NCBI GenBank assembly: GCA_030700065.1
Contig: JAUYKH010000009.1
Span: 1 to 32,956, forward strand
Source: a bacterium
GTDB lineage: Bacteria; Patescibacteriota; Doudnabacteria; UBA920; 2-01-FULL-46-14
Length of the DNA: 32,956 nt
Reading direction: 5' to 3'
Position 1 is the first letter of the stretch. Every line of letters starts with the position of its first letter. The translations under genes and the position numbers were made by a program. Below, in pieces: positions 8,909 through 15,973 of the stretch. The notes beneath the pieces were generated by a model that ran no database searches, had not been told where the DNA came from, and saw only the letters and a program-made list of their open reading frames with translations.

Positions 8909-9424
8909 TTAAAAGAAGGGAATCGGACGAGATCTGAGCGGAAGCCGCTTCGGGTCGTTTTCGCTGAATACGCGAATTAGTTTAGCCTCGATTTGTCCTT
9001 CTTCGTTAGGAGAGCCGATAATAACGACATTGTCGCCAACCTTCATCCCGTCTTTGATTGTTTCTCGACCCTTTGTAATTGTAGTGTTTTCATCGGTAAC
9101 GATCACTTTTTCCACATTCTCGCGTCCTTTTATTACGAAACCGTCGTCTTTCATTTCAATGATTTCTCCGAACGCGCCGTGGCCGCTGATAAAATCTCCG
9201 GCCGGGATCCTCTGCCAATCGCCCAAGAATCCGCCTCTGGGGCCTGCAAAGTTTTTGTGATAGTTATCCGCCCAGCGATAAGAGTATCTGGCTTTAAGCG
9301 TGCCGACCTTAACGCCTGCGCCGAAAACCAAGAGAAACACCACAAACCCGGCAAGCCCTACAATGACCCATTTAAGAATGTCGCGATTCTGAAAGAATTT
9401 TTTTATTGTTTTTTCTTCGTTCAT
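8909..9424 (-). CDS. exported protein with DUF5666-like repeat
   Basis: TM anchor then GEIIEMKDDGFVIKGRENVEKVIVTDENTTITKG...KVGDNVVIIGSPNEEGQIEAKLIRV. Confidence 0.7.
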   Translation of the reverse strand: MNEEKTIKKFFQNRDILKWVIVGLAGFVVFLLVFGAGVKVGTLKARYSYRWADNYHKNFAGPRGGFLGDWQRIPAGDFISGHGAFGEIIEMKDDGFVIKGRENVEKVIVTDENTTITKGRETIKDGMKVGDNVVIIGSPNEEGQIEAKLIRVFSENDPKRLPLRSRPIPFF

Positions 9425-9428
9425 ATTT

Positions 9429-9854
9429 TTAAGCTAATTGTCCTGCATGAAAGAGATAGCCGACCAGCAATCTCTTTTTGTATAGAAACAGACGCAGGGT
9501 AAAAACCGCTAAAATCATATTTATGGTAAATAAGACAATGCCCGTAACCGGCAATGACTCGGCAATAGCCATGACAGAATCAGGCCATACTGAAAGGAAA
9601 GTTCCGAAATCGCTTGTCGCGATTGACATAAACTGGAGAACTCCCGATTCGGCCATTTGCCCAGAAAACGATGTCCAAGAGAACGGTGCGGCGATAAGCG
9701 AAACCGCCAAAAGGGCCAGAAATCCGAATGCCAATCGTTTGGTGTTACGCAATTCCTGCTCACGCTTGATGGCGAGGATTATTCGGTCAAAAAGCCCGGC
9801 TGGCGGCTCGGGCGGTTCAAGATGGGTAAATAGTTTTTCGTAATCTTTTCTCAT
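9429..9854 (-). CDS. putative anti-sigma factor-like membrane protein
   Basis: 141 aa, two TM segments, directly downstream of the ECF sigma gene; N-terminus PPEPPAGLFDRIILAIKREQELR. Confidence 0.55.
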   Translation of the reverse strand: MRKDYEKLFTHLEPPEPPAGLFDRIILAIKREQELRNTKRLAFGFLALLAVSLIAAPFSWTSFSGQMAESGVLQFMSIATSDFGTFLSVWPDSVMAIAESLPVTGIVLFTINMILAVFTLRLFLYKKRLLVGYLFHAGQLA

Positions 9855-9870
9855 ACCTGAATACTAATAC

Positions 9871-9903
9871 GACAAAGGGATGCATTTTTGTGCATCCTTT
9901 GTT
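9871..9903 (-). promoter_or_regulatory. intercistronic hairpin between sigma and anti-sigma-like genes
   Basis: ACAAAGGGATGCA-TTTTT-GTGCATCCTTTGT pairs with one bulge. Confidence 0.5.
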
Positions 9904-9932
9904 TACTACGATAAAGTAGCGAATTCTGACTT

Positions 9933-10490
9933 TTATTCCGTGAGGATTTTTTTGAGTTGAATCAACGCTCGGCGATGGCGCGATGTTATGGTGTGAAGCG
10001 GCTCTCCAAGAGATTCGGCGATTTCTCGAAAGTTGAAATGGTCGTTATAACGGAGAAAGAGAACCGTGCGATATTTTGGAGACAGCTTTTCCATCGCCGA
10101 ATTGAGTATATGCGCCATACCGGCTTTTTCTAAAAGCTCTTGGGGGAGAGGAGAAGGATCAGCAAGTGTCTCGGTTATCATATTTTCACCTTCCTCGTTT
10201 TCAAATTCAGAGAATGGGATAGTTTTTTTCTTTTTTAGAAAATCAATCGCGGTATTTTTAGCAATCGAAAAAATCCAAGTTTTGAAGCTCTTGTTTTGGT
10301 CGAATCTTTTGATATGGCGCCATATCTTTACGAACGCCTCTTGCGTCACATCTTCCGCATCCTGTCCGCCGCCTACATATCTGTAAGTAAAGCTGTAGAT
10401 TGGCTTTAAGTAGCGGCCGTAGAGAATCTCGAGCGATTTTTCGTCGCCGGCGAGATAATTAGCGATAAGTTGCGAATCAGGGCGATTCAT
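9933..10490 (-). CDS. ECF-type RNA polymerase sigma-70 factor
   Basis: YRYVGGGQDAEDVTQEAFVKIWRHIKRFDQNKSFKTWIFSIAKNTAIDFLKKKK plus region 4 HNFREIAESLGEPLHTITSRHRRALIQLK. Confidence 0.93.
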   Translation of the reverse strand: MNRPDSQLIANYLAGDEKSLEILYGRYLKPIYSFTYRYVGGGQDAEDVTQEAFVKIWRHIKRFDQNKSFKTWIFSIAKNTAIDFLKKKKTIPFSEFENEEGENMITETLADPSPLPQELLEKAGMAHILNSAMEKLSPKYRTVLFLRYNDHFNFREIAESLGEPLHTITSRHRRALIQLKKILTE

Positions 10491-10619
10491 ACCACTAAGA
10501 TATCATGAATTTAGCGAAAAATCCAGCGGGTTGCCCCGTATTTGCCCCCGTGGCGAGCGACTGACCCCTGGCCAGAGCTTTGTTTGTGCACCATTGGCGC
10601 CAGATTGACCCAGCGTAGG

Positions 10620-10931
10620 TTACTCTTTTTTACTCTCCGCCGTGATAATAATATCGGAATGCTTTTTCCGAAATTTTTTAAAATCTTCTTCTGTGCCAAT
10701 AAATTTTAAAATTGCTTCGTGTAGTGACTTTGGCGCCTTTTCTTTATCGGCCGGATCGATTCCAATTTCACGGCATTTTTTCATTAAATCTGGCTAGTCA
10801 TATTCCAAAGCCCTAGCAATCAAAGACCCGGCCTTTATGCTATTAATTGGCATCAGCTGGGCATTTTTAAAAAAGGGGTGTAGCCCCTTAAACCACTGGC
10901 CTTCCTGCAAACTGTCATAGTAAATATCCAC
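10620..10931 (-). pseudogene. decayed ORF with internal in-frame TAG, unknown parent family
   Basis: Minus frame reads VDIYYDSLQEGQWFKGLHPFFKNAQLMPINSIKAGSLIARALEYD*PDLMKKCREIGIDPADKEKAPKSLHEAILKFIGTEEDFKKFRKKHSDIIITAESKKE*; coding-like on both sides of the stop. Confidence 0.55.
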
Positions 10932-11054
10932 GGCTTAAAGTTATCAGAAACGACCCGGCATATAAACGCAAGCAAACAAAAAAACCAAGCGGTATCTTGG
11001 TGTTTTGTTTTGTGCGGTGCCTGATGGGGGCGGGTCGGATGGCACCAGAAATAT

Positions 11055-11129
11055 TGGCTCCGGGGGTGGGATTCGGACCCACGACCAAGGGATTAACAGT
11101 CCCCTGCTCTACCGCTGAGCTACCCCGGA
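11055..11129 (-). tRNA. tRNA-Asn (GTT), CCA encoded
   Basis: Minus strand TCCGGGG TA GCTC AGCGGTA GAGC A GGGGA CTGTTAA TCCCT TGGTC GTGGG TTCGAAT CCCAC CCCCGGA G CCA; cloverleaf closes. Confidence 0.95.
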
Positions 11130-11135
11130 ATGGAT
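11101..11135. repeat. 35-bp direct repeat copy 1 (5' half of tRNA-Asn)
   Basis: CCCCTGCTCTACCGCTGAGCTACCCCGGAATGGAT, repeated at 11371-11425 (20-bp insertion in the second copy). Confidence 0.93.
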
Positions 11136-11359
11136 TTTAGAAATTCCTTCCCATAACCGCTTTTTAACACTTTTTCGCGGATACGGGCCTCGGCTCTCGT
11201 TTTGTAATCTTCTTTGTATAACAAGTGCCACGGTCTGTACCCTTTTGTTGAAAAAACTAATCCGGAATTGTGGTATTTCAATCTTTGCTCTAAATTTGCA
11301 CTGAGCCCCACATACACTCTTCCATCCCTACCACTTTTTATCGCATAGACTGTGTACAT
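11120..11359 (-). CDS. GIY-YIG domain endonuclease-like protein (short, UPF0213/YhbQ-like)
   Basis: MYTVYAIKSGRDGRVYVGLSANLEQRLKYHNSGLVFSTKGYRPWHLLYKEDYKTRAEARIREKVLKSGYGKEFLKSIPG; stop codon lies inside the tRNA gene. Confidence 0.88.
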   Translation of the reverse strand: MYTVYAIKSGRDGRVYVGLSANLEQRLKYHNSGLVFSTKGYRPWHLLYKEDYKTRAEARIREKVLKSGYGKEFLKSIPG

Positions 11360-11370
11360 ATTTTTACACC

Positions 11371-11425
11371 CCCCTGCTCCCTGCCTGCCGGCAGGCAGGT
11401 ACCGCTGAGCTACCCCGGAATGGAT
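11371..11425. repeat. 35-bp direct repeat copy 2 (truncated tRNA-Asn 5' half) split by a 20-bp palindrome
   Basis: CCCCTGCTC + CCTGCCTGCCGGCAGGCAGG + TACCGCTGAGCTACCCCGGAATGGAT. Confidence 0.93.
11380..11399. repeat. perfect 20-bp palindrome CCTGCCTGCCGGCAGGCAGG
   Basis: Self-reverse-complementary; absent from the otherwise matching copy at 11101-11135. Confidence 0.9.
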
Positions 11426-11538
11426 AGAGAATCAAAAAAAGCTTAGCAAAAAATCGGCCTTCTGTAAACTAATTGGAACTTCGCTTCAAATAATATATAA
11501 TGATACAGTACCATTCTAATAAATTTTAAAATAGATTC

Positions 11539-12408
11539 ATGAAAAAAGCTCTGATTACGATTTTACTTCTCATTGCCGGGGCGGCGATTGTCCTCGCAGG
11601 ATTGTCATACTACAGCTCGAAAAAGACGGATCAGAATGATAATAATAATCAAAACAATCCCCCGACTTCGCAGGAACCCCACGCGCCAAGCGCGGACGAT
11701 TTGAGACTGGCGACCCCCAAGCCCAATGATATAGTCTCAAGTCCGCTCGAAATCGCAGGCGAGGTTTGCTGCGGGTGGTATTTCGAAGCCCAATTTCCTG
11801 TCCGCATAGAAGATCAGAATGGAAACATGCTCGGCCAGACTGCGGCGACTGCCATAGGAGATTGGATGACATCCGACTATGTCCCCTTCCAGGCAACGCT
11901 CGAATTCAATCAGGGCAACGCGACGGCCGGATTTTTGGTTTTGTCAAAAGACAACGCTTCGGGTCTGCCGGAAAATGATTTCAGCGTGAAAATTCCGGTA
12001 CGATTCGAGTCCGCTCCGACGACTCGGCTCAAGGTCTTTTTCGCGAACAGCCAAATGGATCCGGAAATGCAGGATTGCACAAAAGCATATGCCGTCAATA
12101 GGACCATCCCAAAAACCCTTACCCCAGCCCGCGCCTCGCTTGAGGAACTACTCCGAGGTCCGACTGTCGCCGAAAAACAGCTAGGCTACATTACGTCAAT
12201 AAATTCCGGCGTCAAGATCCAAAAACTAACCATCGAAAATGGGGTAGCAAAGGTTGATTTCGACAAGCAACTGGAGACAGGCGTCGGCGGCTCCTGCCGC
12301 GTGGCCAACATCCGCGCGCAGATCACCGAAACGCTGAAACAATTCGCCACGGTTAGCGAAGTAATTATTTCCATCGACGACCGGACCGAAGACATCCTCC
12401 AGCCATAG
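11539..12408 (+). CDS. exported protein with Gmad2 and GerMN domains
   Basis: N-terminal TM; ATPKPNDIVSSPLEIAGEVCCGWYFEAQFPVRIEDQNG (Gmad2) and LEELLRGPTVAEKQLG...INSGVKIQKLTIENGVAKVDFDKQL (GerMN). Confidence 0.85.
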   Translation: MKKALITILLLIAGAAIVLAGLSYYSSKKTDQNDNNNQNNPPTSQEPHAPSADDLRLATPKPNDIVSSPLEIAGEVCCGWYFEAQFPVRIEDQNGNMLGQTAATAIGDWMTSDYVPFQATLEFNQGNATAGFLVLSKDNASGLPENDFSVKIPVRFESAPTTRLKVFFANSQMDPEMQDCTKAYAVNRTIPKTLTPARASLEELLRGPTVAEKQLGYITSINSGVKIQKLTIENGVAKVDFDKQLETGVGGSCRVANIRAQITETLKQFATVSEVIISIDDRTEDILQP

Positions 12409-12452
12409 ACTGCAAAAGTCAACCCATTGAGCTTGGCTGGGCACCACCCGCC

Positions 12453-12484
12453 TCATTAAACAATTCCATGGAATTGTTTAATGA
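12453..12484. repeat. 32-bp perfect palindrome at the 3' end of the ArsR-type gene
   Basis: TCATTAAACAATTCCATGGAATTGTTTAATGA equals its own reverse complement. Confidence 0.9.
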
Positions 12485-12744
12485 AGAAAAAGGTTAACTG
12501 CGTTTTTGAAATAGCGCGGCATATCGGGATTAATAGAATAAAAAACGTGCCCCGCTCGCCCCTCGACATCCAGCACGTCGAGTTTCTGAAGCATTATGAG
12601 ATGATTGGAAGTCGCCGTGAAAGAGATTTTGAGCGATGCCGATATGTCCCCGACATTCATTTTGTTGCCGTCCGACAGAAGCTCGATGATCTTGAGCCTA
12701 TTTATGTTGGCAAGGGCCTTGAATACCACAGTCCACTTTTTCAT
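12478..12744 (-). CDS. ArsR-type winged-helix transcriptional regulator
   Basis: VVFKALANINRLKIIELLSDGNKMNVGDISASLKISFTATSNHLIMLQKLDVLDVEGRAGHVFYSINP. Confidence 0.88.
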   Translation of the reverse strand: MKKWTVVFKALANINRLKIIELLSDGNKMNVGDISASLKISFTATSNHLIMLQKLDVLDVEGRAGHVFYSINPDMPRYFKNAVNLFLH

Positions 12745-12787
12745 ACTTTTCCTTTATTAATTTATAATCTCTACATTACCACATTAC

Positions 12788-12821
12788 CACATTCAACAAT
12801 TCCATGGAATTGTTGAATGTG
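12788..12821. repeat. 34-bp perfect palindrome upstream of the ArsR-type gene (candidate operator)
   Basis: CACATTCAACAATTCCATGGAATTGTTGAATGTG equals its own reverse complement; shares an 18-bp core with 12453-12484. Confidence 0.9.
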
Positions 12822-12867
12822 TGGAAAGGAACGGCTCTACGGTTGGTTGAGCCATCTGGCATAAAGA

Positions 12868-13263
12868 CTATTTCCCGTTCTGGGCGAGTACGTCTTTTAC
12901 CTTATTCAAAATTTCTTCAGTGGTAAAATATGCCTTGACGAGATAGCCCTGGATCTTGAGATCCTGGGCTTTGAGAATGTCTTTGTTGCTCCAAAGGTTG
13001 CTCAAAATAATCACAGGCGTATTGGCAATCTTCGCATCCGAATTCTTTCGGATGTTTTTGAGCACGTCAAATCCATCCATCTCCGGCATGATCAAATCCA
13101 AAAGCACGAGATCAGGTTTGCCCTTGAGCCAAATCTCGAGCGCCTGCTTCCCGTCGTAAGCGGCCATCACATCAAAACCGGCTGATGACAGCTTCCTCAC
13201 CACAATCTCGCTCATCATCGCCTCATCCTCGGCGACTAGAATTTTGGTTTGTTTCTCGGCCAT
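12868..13263 (-). CDS. CheY-like response regulator (receiver domain only)
   Basis: KILVAEDEAMMSEIVVRKLSSAGFDV...PDLVLLDLIMPEMDGFDVL...TPVIILSNL...GYLVKAYFT; start placed at MAEKQTK. Confidence 0.9.
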   Translation of the reverse strand: MAEKQTKILVAEDEAMMSEIVVRKLSSAGFDVMAAYDGKQALEIWLKGKPDLVLLDLIMPEMDGFDVLKNIRKNSDAKIANTPVIILSNLWSNKDILKAQDLKIQGYLVKAYFTTEEILNKVKDVLAQNGK

Positions 13264-13316
13264 ATTTTTAGGCCACCAGTATTTTAAAAATTGTCTACTA
13301 TAAATTGTAGCAAATA

Positions 13317-13345
13317 TTGATTTTTTGCACAAATTTAGGTATAAT
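13317..13345 (+). promoter_or_regulatory. sigma70-type promoter of the plus-strand operon
   Basis: TTGATT (13317-13322), 17-nt spacer, TATAAT (13340-13345). Confidence 0.65.
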
Positions 13346-13352
13346 AAAAACT

Positions 13353-13403
13353 ATGAAGTTTACGTCTCCGAAACAAAAATATATCACTGGTTCAGCGAGG
13401 TAA
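13353..13403 (+). CDS. possible 16-aa leader peptide
   Basis: ATG...TAA reads MKFTSPKQKYITGSAR*; ATG is 7 nt after the -10; the next gene starts (GTG) at 13417. Confidence 0.35.
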   Translation: MKFTSPKQKYITGSAR

Positions 13404-13416
13404 GGAAAACAAAAAA

Positions 13417-14499
13417 GTGTTTAATTACGCAAAATTGCCTGAATTCGACAATCATGAGACGGTTATTTCTTTATCAGACGGCCAAACCGGATTGAGGGGC
13501 TTTATTGCCATCCACAACACGAACCTTGGACCGGCTCTCGGGGGAACTCGAATCACCTCTTTCTATCCAAACGAAGAAGCGGCCATCAAAGATGCCCTTC
13601 GGCTGTCGCGAGCAATGACGTATAAATGTGCAATAGCAGATCTGCCGTTTGGGGGCGGCAAAGGCGTAATCATCGCTGATCCTGAAGACCCGCAATTGAA
13701 TGATTTGCTTCAACAATACGCCCGAAAGGTTTCCACTTTGGAAGGGCAATTCTACACAGGTGAGGATGTCGGTTTGACGGAAGAAAATGTGCAGTTCATG
13801 TTGAAATTCAGTCCCTACTTCATAGGGAAAACGGGGTTGGCGGGAGATCCTTCCCGCTACGCAGCGTACAGCACGTTCCTCGCCATACAAACCGCTTTGG
13901 AGTTTTTGGGTAAGGCTGGTTTGGCCGGGAAAAAATTCGTTATCAAAGGTCTTGGAAAAACCGGCAGTGAATTGGCTCGGTTGCTCATTGAAGCAAAATC
14001 AAAAGTGATTGCTTCCGACGCAGACGAATCAAAGATAAGGGAGTTCAAAAGCAAATATCCCAATACCGAATTCGTTCCAGTCAAAAATATCGAAGAGGTC
14101 AGAGCTGACGTGTTTTGCCCTTGCTCTTTGGGTAACGACATCACCGAAGGAAACATAGGTAGGGTAAAATTCTCCGTCATTGCCGGTACGGCGAATAATC
14201 AGCTAGAAGCAGACGAAATTGGTGACAAACTTTTTAATTCCGGAATTTTGTATGTTCCAGATTATGTTTCAAATGCAGGCGGACTGATCAATGTTGCGGA
14301 TGAGCTATTGCCGGGGGGATATAATCGGGACCGGGTTATGGACGGCATCAATAGAATTCAGCTAACCTTGCGCGAAATTCTGGTACGGTCGCAATTATTG
14401 GCGATCAGTCCGAATAAAATTGCCGATGCCATGGCGCGAAGCGTATTTGATAAAGTTTCGCTGCCCCTACAAAATAAAAATGGCAATACCACCTTTTGA
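13417..14499 (+). CDS. Glu/Leu/Phe/Val dehydrogenase family (leucine dehydrogenase-like)
   Basis: GPALGGTRI, MTYKCAIADLPFGGGKGVI, GKKFVIKGLGKTGSELARLL, YVPDYVSNAGGLINVADE. Confidence 0.92.
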   Translation: MFNYAKLPEFDNHETVISLSDGQTGLRGFIAIHNTNLGPALGGTRITSFYPNEEAAIKDALRLSRAMTYKCAIADLPFGGGKGVIIADPEDPQLNDLLQQYARKVSTLEGQFYTGEDVGLTEENVQFMLKFSPYFIGKTGLAGDPSRYAAYSTFLAIQTALEFLGKAGLAGKKFVIKGLGKTGSELARLLIEAKSKVIASDADESKIREFKSKYPNTEFVPVKNIEEVRADVFCPCSLGNDITEGNIGRVKFSVIAGTANNQLEADEIGDKLFNSGILYVPDYVSNAGGLINVADELLPGGYNRDRVMDGINRIQLTLREILVRSQLLAISPNKIADAMARSVFDKVSLPLQNKNGNTTF

Positions 14500-15973
14500 T
14501 AAGCTGAACGAAAAGCAATTGTTGGCTTCGTATTCAACGAAATCAGAGGCTTTTTGGATGCAGCAACAGGAAATCAGATCGCTAAAATTATTTCAAGAAA
14601 TGGTTCACAAAGTTCCCGCTTATAAGAAATTCCTCGGCCAACATGGAATTCGCCCAGGGTCTGTAAAAACCGCGGCTTGGTTGGCTGAAATACCTGCTAT
14701 AAACAAAAAAAATTATTTCTCCCAATTTCCCGTTTCTGAAACATTTTGGCCAAAATCAAAGCAGGAGCCCTTGGTCGTAACTTCGACCTCCGGCTCCACG
14801 GGCCAACCCGCATATTTTCTACGCAATGAAAAAATCGATTGGCAATACTCCGTTTTGGCAGAATTTTTTTTAAAGAATGGCCCCAAGGGATCGACCCTGC
14901 TTATCAATTGTTTTGGCATGGGGGTTTGGATCGGAGGACTCATCACCTATCAGGCTTTCCGTTATGCCGCATTGCGGGGTTATCCGTTGAGTATTGTTAC
15001 GCCTGGAATCAATAAAACCGAAATTTTTCATTGTCTGGGGAGGTTGGCGCCAAACTTTGAAAATATTATTTTCGCGGGATATCCCCCCTTCATTAAAGAT
15101 GTGATCGATGAAGCGCTTGAGGAAAAAATTAATTTATCCAAACTTAAAATTCGACTACTTTTCGCCGCCGAGAGTTTTACGGAAACTTTTCGCGATTACG
15201 TCGCCCGAAAAGCGAACGTCCGCAATATTTATCTCGATACTTTAAATATTTACGGCAGCGCCGAATTGGGGGCAATGGCATTTGAAACCCCCGGCTCAAT
15301 CTTTATCAGAAGACAATCCTTAAAACACCCCCGAATCTACGAGCAATTATTCATTAAAGGGCGCCTTCCAACACTCGCGCAGTACAATCCGATGTTTGTC
15401 AGTTTTGAAGAAAAAAATGGCGAGATTCTAATTAATGCGGATGGGGCAATGCCCATCTTCAAATATAGCATCGGCGATCGCGGCGGAACCTTAACGCTAG
15501 GCAAAATAGAAAAAATATTCGCAGGTGAAGGAATCAATCTCCGAAGGTTGGTTGCAAAAAACCATATTAGTTTCCAAAATCTGCCCTTTGTTTATATCTA
15601 TGAACGGGCCGATTTTTCCACTAAACTATATGGCGCAACCATATATCCCGAACCAATCAAAGAGGTGGCACAGCGCGGGCCACTCGCCGAATATCTCACA
15701 GGCAAATTCACAATGCAGACTAAATTCAATCGAAAACAAAATCAAACTTTGGAAATAAATTTTGAACTAAAAAGAGAAACGAAACCCACAAAAAAACTGC
15801 GATTCGCGGTACAAAAGGCAGTGATCGCGGAACTGGTCAAAAAAAACGCGGAGTACAAAAACAACTATTCAGTGGTTCCCCATAAAGTACTGCCCAAAAT
15901 AGTGCTTTGGCCGCATAGCAGCACACTTTATTTCAAACCCGGCATAAAACAGAAATGGATAAAAAAGGCATGA
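14480..15973 (+). CDS. PaaK/CoF390-synthetase-like adenylate-forming enzyme
   Basis: VVTSTSGSTGQPAYFLRN P-loop-like motif, LLFAAESFTETFRDYVARKANV, DTLNIYGSAELGAMAFE, YSIGDRGG; start at MAIPPFDKLN. Confidence 0.85.
   Translation: MAIPPFDKLNEKQLLASYSTKSEAFWMQQQEIRSLKLFQEMVHKVPAYKKFLGQHGIRPGSVKTAAWLAEIPAINKKNYFSQFPVSETFWPKSKQEPLVVTSTSGSTGQPAYFLRNEKIDWQYSVLAEFFLKNGPKGSTLLINCFGMGVWIGGLITYQAFRYAALRGYPLSIVTPGINKTEIFHCLGRLAPNFENIIFAGYPPFIKDVIDEALEEKINLSKLKIRLLFAAESFTETFRDYVARKANVRNIYLDTLNIYGSAELGAMAFETPGSIFIRRQSLKHPRIYEQLFIKGRLPTLAQYNPMFVSFEEKNGEILINADGAMPIFKYSIGDRGGTLTLGKIEKIFAGEGINLRRLVAKNHISFQNLPFVYIYERADFSTKLYGATIYPEPIKEVAQRGPLAEYLTGKFTMQTKFNRKQNQTLEINFELKRETKPTKKLRFAVQKAVIAELVKKNAEYKNNYSVVPHKVLPKIVLWPHSSTLYFKPGIKQKWIKKA

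Noticed and set aside
10511-10699. 62-aa ORF in the track
   Set aside because: Overlaps the better-supported decayed frame 10620-10931 in another frame; no coding character.
10785-10800. TAG readthrough or recoding in 10620-10931
   Set aside because: Confident genes here use normal stops, and the frame also lacks a convincing start; decay is more likely. I did not count TAG usage systematically.
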